A DNA stretch of 34,029 nucleotides, from positions 1-34,029 of the forward strand of contig MWDO01000030.1 of the NCBI GenBank assembly GCA_002070605.1, given 5' to 3'. The notes beneath the pieces were generated by a model. The model did not search any database and was not told where the DNA came from. It saw nothing but the letters and a program-made list of their open reading frames with translations. A program made the position numbers and the translations under genes. This stretch comes from Spirochaetes bacterium ADurb.Bin133. Its GTDB lineage: Bacteria > Spirochaetota > GWE2-31-10 > MWDO01. Positions 1 through 7,318 of this stretch are shown here, one piece after another (positions within the stretch are counted from its first letter, which is position 1; each line of letters begins with the position of its first letter).

Positions 1-6
1 TGAGGC

Positions 7-75
7 TGTATTTATAGACGATAGATTAAAATGTTAAAAAAAAACAAAGATTATCGTTGACTTTTACCATAGATG
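7..75. repeat. Left copy of a 69-bp inverted repeat at the window ends
   Basis: Bases 7-75 are the exact reverse complement of 33961-34029. The match includes a run of nine A (nine T at the other end) and the motif TTGACTTTTACCATAGATG. Beyond position 75 similarity continues only loosely (CGTCGAATT versus TGTCAAATT), merging into the dispersed CATATG repeat family. Six further bases (1-6) lie outside this copy, so the repeat continues past the right end of the contig. Confidence 0.95.
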
Positions 76-160
76 CGTCGAATTTTTATGCGACAATTGT
101 CGCGCGTTATCGACGCGTCGCATATGTGTCAATTTTCCCATCCCAAAAAAACCGACGGGC
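76..160. repeat. Palindromic repeat cluster upstream of thiC
   Basis: Three palindromes are packed together: GCGACAATTGTCGC (90-103), CGACGCGTCG (111-120) and the family core GTCGCATATGTGTCAATTTT (117-136). The block ends with CCCAAAAAAACCGACGGG (142-159), the right-end module also seen at 4846-4862 and about 8972-8988. No open reading frame and no TPP riboswitch consensus was recognised between this block and thiC. Confidence 0.8.
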
Positions 161-262
161 TGCCGTTAATTTTCCCTTTCTTGCGCGTCAAAATAATTAA
201 AATACCTATTTCAAAATTTCATTAAATTTGATAGACTATCCAAAAAACGATAAGGAAGCAAA

Positions 263-1537
263 ATGACCCAATTATCTTCTGCGAAAAATAATATAATTAC
301 CGACGAGATGCGAAAAGCCGTAGAATCCGAGCCGTTATCTCTGGAGGTATTTAGAGACTACATTTCAAAAGGCTACATTGTTATTCCAAAAAATATCAAT
401 CATAAATTTGAGCCGGTCGCCGTAGGCAAAGGGACGTATATAAAAGTCAACGCAAATATAGGAATATCGTCAAAAAAATCTTCTTTAGACGAGGAGTTAA
501 AAAAGCTTCAGGTTGCGACCGAGGCCGGAGCGCATTCAATAATGGATTTGTCGACATGTAACGATTTCTATTACGTTAGGGAGATAAGAAGGGAGATTAT
601 CAAACAATCAAAAATTATGGTTGGAACGGTTCCGATTTACGAGATATCGACAAAAATGTTTGCTGAAAAAAAAGAGATCAACCGGATTTCAGATAAAGAT
701 ATTTTGGAAATTATAAAGATCCAAGCGGAAGAAGGGGTGGATTTCATGACCATTCATGCGGGAGTTACGCAGGATGTTATGAGACGATTACAAAATGATC
801 CCAGAGTTTGCGGCATAGTTTCGCGCGGCGGCTCGATGATCGCCGAGTGGATGAAATTCAATAATAAAGAGAATCCTTTTTTGACTCTTTTTGACGAGAT
901 ACTGGATATAGCTTATCAATACGACGTTACGCTAAGCCTTGGCGACGGGCTTCGTCCGGGGTCGACAATCGACGGAACGGATAGGGCTCAGATACAGGAG
1001 CTGATCGTACTCGGCGAACTTGTCGATCGCGCCCGCGACCGGGGAGTTCAAGTTATGGTTGAAGGTCCCGGTCATATAAATATTTCCGACGTTGAGATGA
1101 ATATTAAGTTAGAGAAGCGCATTTGTAACGAAGCGCCGTTTTATATATTGGGACCGGTAGTTACCGACTGCGCTCCGGGATACGATCATATTACGGCGGC
1201 TATAGGCAGCGCCATTGCCGGAGTCGCGGGAGCGGATTTCTTATGTTACGTAACCCCGGCGGAGCATCTACATTTACCGGAGTTGCAAGACGTTCGCGAC
1301 GGGGTTATATCTTCCGTAATCGCCGCGTTTGCCGCAGATTTATCGTTAAATAAAGGCAACTCTAGAGAGAGGGAGATGAAAATGGCTAAAGCCAGAAAAG
1401 AGATTAACTGGGGCAATATGTCAAATTTAGCGCTTGATAAAGGTAAAGTCGATGCGGCTATTGAAACATATCAATTAAAAAAATCAAGCGAGTGCAGTAT
1501 GTGCGGAGAATTCTGCTCGTTTAAAAGAAATTATTAA
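263..1537 (+). CDS. thiC: Phosphomethylpyrimidine synthase ThiC
   Basis: ThiC converts aminoimidazole ribotide to hydroxymethylpyrimidine phosphate in thiamine synthesis, using radical SAM chemistry and a 4Fe-4S cluster. The 424-aa product has the family blocks in order: IMDLSTCNDF, VGTVPIYEI, MTIHAGVT, GIVSRGGS, LSLGDGLRPGS, VMVEGPGH, VTDCAPGYDHI and YVTPAEHLHLP. The C-terminal cluster motif is CSMCGEFC, i.e. C-x2-C-x3-C; to my knowledge this spacing is usual in the short clostridial/archaeal-type ThiC, while the long E. coli type has C-x2-C-x4-C. An AAGGA ribosome site lies 6 bases before the ATG. The next gene starts 17 bases after the stop, so the two may be co-transcribed. No other thiamine genes are in the window. 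Confidence 0.96.
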   Translation: MTQLSSAKNNIITDEMRKAVESEPLSLEVFRDYISKGYIVIPKNINHKFEPVAVGKGTYIKVNANIGISSKKSSLDEELKKLQVATEAGAHSIMDLSTCNDFYYVREIRREIIKQSKIMVGTVPIYEISTKMFAEKKEINRISDKDILEIIKIQAEEGVDFMTIHAGVTQDVMRRLQNDPRVCGIVSRGGSMIAEWMKFNNKENPFLTLFDEILDIAYQYDVTLSLGDGLRPGSTIDGTDRAQIQELIVLGELVDRARDRGVQVMVEGPGHINISDVEMNIKLEKRICNEAPFYILGPVVTDCAPGYDHITAAIGSAIAGVAGADFLCYVTPAEHLHLPELQDVRDGVISSVIAAFAADLSLNKGNSREREMKMAKARKEINWGNMSNLALDKGKVDAAIETYQLKKSSECSMCGEFCSFKRNY

Positions 1538-1554
1538 TAACGCGGAGGAGAGTA

Positions 1555-4254
1555 ATGAAAAAAAAAGGTTCTTTTTTTAAATTTCTGTTAAAATTTGTCG
1601 TTTTGTTTTTTTCAGTTATACTGATAGCCGTCGGCGCTCTTTATTTGTATTTTCGAATAACCAAAATTGACGAGAAAAAGTATATTCCGTCGGATTTTAT
1701 GGGGTATATAAAGATCGATTCTATGGAGAAAGTATATTCAAATTTAATAGATTTACGAGCTTTAGACGTAATTCTTACCAATAAAGAGTATTATTCCGTT
1801 TACAAAGCTATTTTGGATTTTAGAAGTTCAAATTTGTCAAAGAATTTTCTTTTGAAATCGTTGATCAATATGAAAGCAAATGTTATCGTTGATAAAGAGA
1901 CCTCCTTTTCGATACTCGTCGATCTTGGTTTTAAATCGGTTTTGTTAAAAGTTCTGCCTTTGGCTCAATCAATTATTGGGAAAACCGATAAATATTCGCT
2001 CGAATCCGTTAAGAAAAACGATTATACTATCTATAGATTAGAACTATACGCTTCCAAGCAAGTCTATTATTTTTCAATAAAAAACAACCTGCTTTTATTT
2101 TCATTTTTTGAGAAAAATATAGATAAAATATACGAATCCGCGGCGAATAATAGCGTTATTTATAATAACGGTAATTATTATTATGCTAGTAATCAAATCA
2201 GAAAGGACGGTATAGCGGAGCTGTATATCGACACGGACGCGCTTTTCGACGCTTATAAAAGCGGTTCGAAAGAGTTAAGATCAATTTTTGATAAATTCAA
2301 ACTCGTGGATATTTCCGCCGCTTCTTTAAAAATAAGCAACGAAGAGCTGTTTTTGCAGACGTTTACGCAGTCGTCTACCGACGTAGAGTTGATAAAGAAA
2401 TTTCTGGATTATTCGCCGGGCCCGGCGAGCGTCGCAAAATATTTACCCGAGGATACTAACGTCTACGCGTCGATAAATTTTAAATCGTTTGAGGAATTTT
2501 ATAAAGTTTTTCTAACGCTTCAAGAAGGTAAATACGACGAAACGGTAGAGAAAATAAATTTAATGTCGAAAGCCTTGTTGCAAATGGACATTAATGAAAT
2601 TCTTTTTAGCTGGATAGGCTCCGAAGTCGGCCTGTTTACTTCGAGCGTATCAAACTCGCCTTCGATTTTTTTAAAAATTAAAGATAAAGATGGGCTTTTC
2701 AACGTCTTGAAAAAATTAGCGGATACAATTTTTTTTAACGAGTCTTCGCAAATTGAATTCGAGGGGGTAACGCTAAATAAGATCGGAATACCCGATTTTA
2801 TACAAGCGGTTTTATCTTTATTTGTAAAGGGATTCGACGCCCCTTATTATCTCATTAAGGACGATTTTATATTTTTTTCTATGGATATGGCTTCGTTGTC
2901 TAATCTTGAAAACAGATTCAAAAACGACAAAACCCTAATTTTTGAAAAAGCATATAAAAATGTTTCGAGTAGGATTGAGAAAAACGGAAACGTTTTTGTC
3001 TATTTCAATCTCGGGATCTCTATTCCTAAAATTTTACAATCCGACGATATGATATCAAAGTTGATACGGCTTTACGAAAAAGGGGCTTTGTCGTTAAATA
3101 TTAATGGCGATAGAATCAAAATTGATTTTGCCGCTCGGGGAATAAACGAGATAAAAACGAGGGCTTTTCCCGGATTTCCAAAGTACGTCAAGAAAGGAAT
3201 CGCGACCGATATTATCTGCATGGATATAACCGGTTCAAAGTTGCCGGAACTTATCTATATTAATAAGGAAAATAAAATTGTGGTCGCCGATCTTAATAAT
3301 CAGCCGATATTTGATTCGCCGCAGAAAATAAACGAGGAGATAAACGCAAATCCCGCTATTTTTGATTTTAATAAAGACGGAAAATATGAATTTGCTTACG
3401 CTTCTACCAAAGGGAAGCTCTATTATTATAATTCGGTTTTAGAGTTGGAAGATAATTATCCTCTGGATTTAACGGTAGACAATTCTTTTCCGCCGGTTCT
3501 ATATGGAAATAAATTTTTAGGATTCGATAAAAATGAAAAAAAATTGTATCTGGCCGGAATAGACGGAATTAAGAACTATATTGATTTTGAATTTAAGTCT
3601 CCGCTTCTTTCGGCGCCGACGATTTTTAAAAAATTCCTATCTATCTATCCAAAGAGTTTTAGCGGGACGGTTTATCTGACGGACGCCGATTTTAATATCT
3701 TAAAAGGATGGCCCTGCGAAGGGGGAGGGATAGGATTTGGTTCTCCTCAAATATCGGACGTCGACCGCGACGGAAATATCGAAGTTGTTTATCTGTCTCA
3801 GTCCGGAATACTTAACGTATGGAATAAAGAAGGGGAAAGATGCGGGGGGAGTCCGTTTAAATTAGACGGCGTGTATTATACCCAACCTGTTATAGGCGAC
3901 GTTACGGGCGACAAAAAGCCGGACATATGCGCATTGTCCAAGGACGGCGTCTTAACGATATTGTCGCATAACGGCGACGTTTTGTTATCAAAGAAAATCA
4001 AAGAAGCCGACGGGAAAGAGAGAAAATTACTGCTATTCGACGCAAACTCCGACGGTAAAAGCGAAATATATATCTACGGCGATAAAAATACGGTTATAGC
4101 TTTAAACGGCGCCGGCGAGTTATTGCCGGGATTTCCGGTTGCCGGAAGCGGCAAGCCCTGTTTTACAGATTTTAATTTCGACGGTATCTACGAAATGGCG
4201 GTAGGAAGCTACGATAATAATATTTACGTCTATTCGGTAGTTGTCGGCAATTGA
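1555..4254 (+). CDS. Membrane-anchored protein with C-terminal FG-GAP-like repeats
   Basis: An 899-aa protein of unknown function. Residues about 8-32 form one hydrophobic segment after a Lys-rich start, so it is probably a signal anchor with the rest outside the cytoplasmic membrane. Residues 40-530 are alpha/beta and resemble DUF3352-type proteins only loosely (IPSDFMGYIKIDS start). From about residue 560 onward there are repeated Asp-rich calcium-loop-like motifs: DFNKDGKYEF, DVDRDGNIEV, DVTGDKKPDI, DANSDGKSEI and DFNFDGIYEM, as in integrin-type FG-GAP beta-propellers. A good GGAGGAG site precedes the ATG. It follows thiC by 17 bases, but nothing in the protein suggests a thiamine role. 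I infer a structural or binding protein of the periplasm or surface. Confidence 0.8.
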   Translation: MKKKGSFFKFLLKFVVLFFSVILIAVGALYLYFRITKIDEKKYIPSDFMGYIKIDSMEKVYSNLIDLRALDVILTNKEYYSVYKAILDFRSSNLSKNFLLKSLINMKANVIVDKETSFSILVDLGFKSVLLKVLPLAQSIIGKTDKYSLESVKKNDYTIYRLELYASKQVYYFSIKNNLLLFSFFEKNIDKIYESAANNSVIYNNGNYYYASNQIRKDGIAELYIDTDALFDAYKSGSKELRSIFDKFKLVDISAASLKISNEELFLQTFTQSSTDVELIKKFLDYSPGPASVAKYLPEDTNVYASINFKSFEEFYKVFLTLQEGKYDETVEKINLMSKALLQMDINEILFSWIGSEVGLFTSSVSNSPSIFLKIKDKDGLFNVLKKLADTIFFNESSQIEFEGVTLNKIGIPDFIQAVLSLFVKGFDAPYYLIKDDFIFFSMDMASLSNLENRFKNDKTLIFEKAYKNVSSRIEKNGNVFVYFNLGISIPKILQSDDMISKLIRLYEKGALSLNINGDRIKIDFAARGINEIKTRAFPGFPKYVKKGIATDIICMDITGSKLPELIYINKENKIVVADLNNQPIFDSPQKINEEINANPAIFDFNKDGKYEFAYASTKGKLYYYNSVLELEDNYPLDLTVDNSFPPVLYGNKFLGFDKNEKKLYLAGIDGIKNYIDFEFKSPLLSAPTIFKKFLSIYPKSFSGTVYLTDADFNILKGWPCEGGGIGFGSPQISDVDRDGNIEVVYLSQSGILNVWNKEGERCGGSPFKLDGVYYTQPVIGDVTGDKKPDICALSKDGVLTILSHNGDVLLSKKIKEADGKERKLLLFDANSDGKSEIYIYGDKNTVIALNGAGELLPGFPVAGSGKPCFTDFNFDGIYEMAVGSYDNNIYVYSVVVGN

Positions 4255-4275
4255 GCGCAATAATGAGTTTAAAAT

Positions 4276-4719
4276 ATGGTTGAAATAAAAAATAATAATT
4301 CATCATTATAATTAAAAATAGTAAATTATCAGTTTCCGGAAACAAATGATAAAGATTATGATGGCAATTGGTTATTAGTTGAAATAAGAGTTAATATTGA
4401 TGATTTAAATTGGAAAAAAACAGATCCTTCTTTACTAACTTGGGAATTTAATGAAATATCAGAATGGTTTTATAATTTATCTAAAGATATAAACCCGAAA
4501 TGGAAAGAATTAGTGTTTATTGAACCAAATATTCGATTTGATTATGATAAAAATGATAAAAAAACTGTGGTTATCATATATTTTGATCTAGAATTATTAC
4601 CGGATAATTGGGATAAAAATAAAGAATGTTTTATTAAATTTGAATTAACAAAAGAAGATTTATATAATATTGGCAAAATGTTTGAAGAAGAATTAAATAA
4701 ATTTCCAATTAGGAAATAA
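4276..4719 (+). pseudogene. WapI-family immunity-like gene interrupted by an in-frame stop
   Basis: An ATG at 4276 opens a frame that reads 11 codons (MVEIKNNNSSL), meets TAA at 4309-4311, and then continues in the same frame without another stop to 4719. The continuation reads LKIVNYQFPE, then GNWLLVEIRV, PSLLTWEFNEISEWF and FIEPNIRFDYD. This pattern (YQFP, NWL, LLTWE, F-EPN) resembles the WapI-type immunity proteins that protect against secreted polymorphic toxins; the family call is from memory of the motifs. The only intact ATG frame left (4513-4719, 68 codons) covers just the C-terminal half. One base change would restore about 147 codons. Codon use is much AT-richer than in thiC, suggesting acquisition. 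No toxin gene is adjacent. Confidence 0.7.
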
Positions 4720-4752
4720 ACTATCCGCGTCAAAAACGACAACCAATAGCGA

Positions 4753-4862
4753 CCCGTCGGTTTTTTGAAAATTCGACGCATATGTTAAGGATAAAAATCG
4801 ACTCATATGCGTCATTTTAAAGGAGCTGTATCAAAAGTTGTCATTCCCCAAAAACCGACGGA
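4753..4862. repeat. Complete MITE-like element with inverted ends
   Basis: The element begins CCCGTCGGTTTTTTG (4753-4767) and ends CCCCAAAAACCGACGG (4846-4861); the two ends share CCGTCGGTTTTT as an inverted repeat. Inside are two CATATG modules (GACGCATATG near 4784 and CTCATATGCGTC near 4803). It is about 109 bp with no coding capacity. No clear target-site duplication was seen. This is the only copy in the window with both ends well preserved. Confidence 0.75.
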
Positions 4863-4899
4863 GTAAGTTGATTTATTTTATTGAGGTTTTTATATTATT

Positions 4900-5379
4900 A
4901 TGATAGAAGAGAAACAATTTTTTTTTAATAAAAGTAAGAAGATTTTTAAAGATGAGTATTGTAATCTACCTTCAACAATTTTAAACAAGCCATTTATTGA
5001 ATATAATAATTATAATTCAATACCGGAGATAATAATTTTAAGAATTTTAACTAATGAATATAATTTAAAAGGTTTTTGGGTTGATACGTTTCACAAAAAA
5101 ATTAGATATTCTTTAGATGAGTGTGAAAATATTAAAAATTTTCCAATTGAAATAAACAATATAATAAATCAGATAATAAGAAAAAATAATAATAAAATAT
5201 CGGGATGTTGGGATTTAGTACTATATGATGATTTTGGAAATATTAAATTTGTTGAAATAAAAGGGATTCCTTCTAAAGATAAATTGAGGTTAGCTCAAAT
5301 GGAATGGTATGAAAATTCATTAAAAATTGGATTAAAAGATGAAGATTTTTTAATTGTTGTTTGGGACTATAATAAGTAA
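4900..5379 (+). CDS. Small VRR-NUC / PD-(D/E)XK nuclease-like protein
   Basis: A 159-aa soluble protein. The C-terminal half has the layout of a VRR-NUC-type nuclease: WDLVLYDDFG with D105, then FVEIKG with E119 and K121 (E-x-K), then Q133 and W136 in LAQMEWY, as in the family's D...ExK...Q order. E43 in an N-terminal helix could be the additional acidic residue. Known members act on DNA in repair, phage or toxin settings; which applies here is not shown. The start lacks a strong ribosome site (GAGG ends 13 bases upstream). It lies between two repeat copies and shares the very AT-rich codon use of the broken immunity gene before it, so it may have arrived with it. It could be a stand-alone nuclease or a catalytic domain left from a toxin. 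Confidence 0.55.
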   Translation: MIEEKQFFFNKSKKIFKDEYCNLPSTILNKPFIEYNNYNSIPEIIILRILTNEYNLKGFWVDTFHKKIRYSLDECENIKNFPIEINNIINQIIRKNNNKISGCWDLVLYDDFGNIKFVEIKGIPSKDKLRLAQMEWYENSLKIGLKDEDFLIVVWDYNK

Positions 5380-5628
5380 CAACAAAACTGCAACTAACAG
5401 CCGGTTGTCGGCTTCGGCGGATTACCGCCTACGCATAAATTGACGGCGATTTGGGCAGCCCGTCGGTTTTTTTGGGGCGGGGTAAAAATTAATGCGCATA
5501 TGCGCCTGATTAATTTTACTTGAATAAAAATAAAAATTAAAATTGTAAAATTCCAAAAATTTTATTCATTTTTGTAAAGCGTTTTCATTTTTTTGTTGTT
5601 ATTAATAATTAAAAAAAAAGGAAATTAT
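5380..5628. other. Spacer with two hairpins and a left repeat end
   Basis: Two GC-rich hairpins follow each other: AGCCG-GTTGT-CGGCT (5399-5413) and GGCGG-ATTA-CCGCC (5416-5429). Then comes the left-end repeat module CCCGTCGGTTTTTTTGGGG (about 5459-5477) and the core AATGCGCATATGCGCCTGATT (about 5492-5512). No matching right end lies nearby. The hairpins have no U-run and are not convincing terminators. Confidence 0.6.
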
Positions 5629-6123
5629 ATGCTACACAGATACCATTTTGTTTTGAATTATCAACTTAAAGCAAGGCTAATTGACGAGGCTTCAAAAAGA
5701 AATCTAAGCGCGTCAAAATTTGTAAGATATATCTTCAAGAAATTAGATTTTGTTCTGGAACAAATTCAACTAAAAGCCTCCCCAACTTTCTTCAAATATC
5801 AAATAATCCAAGCGGATGAAAATTTAACGTTGAATCTAGATAAAGAGTGTTATTTTTGGATTTCAGAAATTCAGGATTGCCTTAAAATGTATAGCAAAGC
5901 GCAGTTGGTTCGGACAATTTTACAGTTTTTCTTCGATTTAAAAGACCTATTGGAGAATAAAACATTCGTATCATTTCTCCAAGCGTGGAGTAAAAGCTGG
6001 GAAGAAGAAAAGAAAAATAAAAGGAAATGGGATAAGTCGCATATGTGCCTGATCCAATCGCAAAAATCCGCAATACTATCGAAATCGGCCAGTCATGAAC
6101 TATGCGAAATACTTCTAATCTGA
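5629..6123 (+). CDS. Ribbon-helix-helix-like hypothetical protein
   Basis: I chose ATG 5629 (164 aa) over an in-frame ATG at 5593 because AAAGGAAA lies just upstream and the stretch before it is low-complexity. The N-terminus (YHFVLNYQLKARLIDEA, SKRNLSASKFVRYIFKKL) has the strand-helix-helix spacing of small MetJ/Arc-type DNA-binding proteins, with the typical S-x-S-x-F-V-R turn. The middle is helical and repeats a similar pattern (YFWISEIQDC, MYSKAQLVRTILQFFF), so the fold may be duplicated. After about residue 134 the frame runs through a CATATG repeat copy (6036-6054), so the last 30 residues are probably not native. It converges on ddl, 20 bases away. No function is recognised beyond possible DNA binding. 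Confidence 0.5.
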   Translation: MLHRYHFVLNYQLKARLIDEASKRNLSASKFVRYIFKKLDFVLEQIQLKASPTFFKYQIIQADENLTLNLDKECYFWISEIQDCLKMYSKAQLVRTILQFFFDLKDLLENKTFVSFLQAWSKSWEEEKKNKRKWDKSHMCLIQSQKSAILSKSASHELCEILLI

Positions 6124-6143
6124 TATCCCTCGTTATATAGCGA

Positions 6144-7289
6144 TTATCTTTTTGCCCCTTTTGAGCCGCCAATTTTTTTTAAGATATCCGAGTCGTATCT
6201 GTAAATATTTTTCTTTTTATCGTCGTTTTCTTTTATAGATTCTTCTATCGTAATATCTATTAATCTTGAGAAATCAACTCCTTTGGGTTCCCATAAATAG
6301 AAGCTGAAAGATCCGGGTATCGTATTTATTTCATTAACATAGACTTTTGTCTTATCTGAATTTAAGAGATAATCAATCCTCGCGACTCCTTTTACGTCTA
6401 CCGCTCTGCATATTTTTTTTGAAAAGTCGATTATACGATCCTTAATTTCTTCAGATATTTCGGCCGGAATTTTTCTGGTCATAGCCGCCATACTCTGTTT
6501 CCCCGATTTGGAACTGTTACTCAGATACTTATCGGCGAAGCTCAAAAACTTCTCCCATCTAACCGGTTCTTCCATCTCTGAGATCAGTATCTCTCCGCCG
6601 CTTTTCAATACCGAACAGTTAACTTCGTTAGCGTTTTCAACCCCTTTCTCGATTAAAATTCTTTTATCGTAATTTGACGCTATTTCTACTCCTTTTATCA
6701 ATTCCTCTTCATTATTAGCCATAGATATTCCTATCGACGAGCCGAGATTAGAGGGTTTTATAAAGACGGGGTAATCCAAAGTGTAGTGAACTTTATTTAT
6801 CCACCCTCTTTTATCGTTTTTCCATTCGTCTCTGGTAAGCCAAAGGTATGGAAGTATAGGAAGCCCCATTCCGGATAAAATTTTCTTCATTACTATCTTA
6901 TCCATCCCGGTCGCAGAACCAATGACGCCCGGACTTGAATAAGGTATATCCAATAGTTCAAAAAAACCTTGAAGTTTTCCGTCTTCGCCGTAATTACCGT
7001 GGCAAGCGATTATAACCGCGTCCAACTTTCCCAGCGCATTCTTACCGTCCCGTTTGTTGAAGGATGGAAAAAAATGTTTAGCCTTCCGCTTATTGACGTC
7101 CCAATCCTCATATAACTTTACATTTTTCAGATTGTCGCCGGAATACCACTCTCCGTCTTTGGCGATATATACCAGGCTAACGTTATATTTCTCCTTATCT
7201 ATATTTTCATAAATCTGAAGACCGGTAATAATAGAAACTTCGTGTTCCACCGATACTCCGCCAAAAACAATTCCTATATTTTTTTTCAT
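6144..7289 (-). CDS. ddl: D-alanine--D-alanine ligase
   Basis: This ATP-grasp enzyme joins two D-alanines for the peptidoglycan stem peptide in the cytoplasm. The 381-aa protein shows the N-terminal GGVSVEHEVS block (residues 11-20), the ACHGNYGEDGKLQG block, KPSNLGSSIGIS for ATP binding, and the C-terminal metal motif NEINTIPGS. The loop motif DKYLS keeps the Lys-Tyr pair found in ligases specific for D-Ala rather than D-lactate. An AGGAAG site precedes the ATG. argG ends 29 bases upstream, so the two are probably one transcript although their pathways differ. Length is slightly above the common 300-370 aa, with a Lys-rich tail (DDKKKNIYRY). Confidence 0.95.
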   Translation of the reverse strand: MKKNIGIVFGGVSVEHEVSIITGLQIYENIDKEKYNVSLVYIAKDGEWYSGDNLKNVKLYEDWDVNKRKAKHFFPSFNKRDGKNALGKLDAVIIACHGNYGEDGKLQGFFELLDIPYSSPGVIGSATGMDKIVMKKILSGMGLPILPYLWLTRDEWKNDKRGWINKVHYTLDYPVFIKPSNLGSSIGISMANNEEELIKGVEIASNYDKRILIEKGVENANEVNCSVLKSGGEILISEMEEPVRWEKFLSFADKYLSNSSKSGKQSMAAMTRKIPAEISEEIKDRIIDFSKKICRAVDVKGVARIDYLLNSDKTKVYVNEINTIPGSFSFYLWEPKGVDFSRLIDITIEESIKENDDKKKNIYRYDSDILKKIGGSKGAKR

Positions 7290-7318
7290 AGTCGCTTCCT
7301 TAATACTAACGAATTAAA

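Noticed and set aside
1-262. TPP riboswitch upstream of thiC
   Set aside because: No CUGAGA-type or other conserved TPP aptamer blocks were found; the region is repeats plus AT-rich spacer.
4542-4781. 79-codon minus-strand frame opposite the immunity remnant
   Set aside because: It mirrors the plus-strand gene, has low-complexity composition and no ribosome site.
5395-5445. Possible integron attC site (CTAACAGCCGGTTGTCGGC and a following hairpin), because Treponema carries chromosomal integrons and the nearby genes look like cassettes
   Set aside because: The 3' half is not complementary to the 5' half and no GTTRRRY end follows; two independent hairpins fit better.
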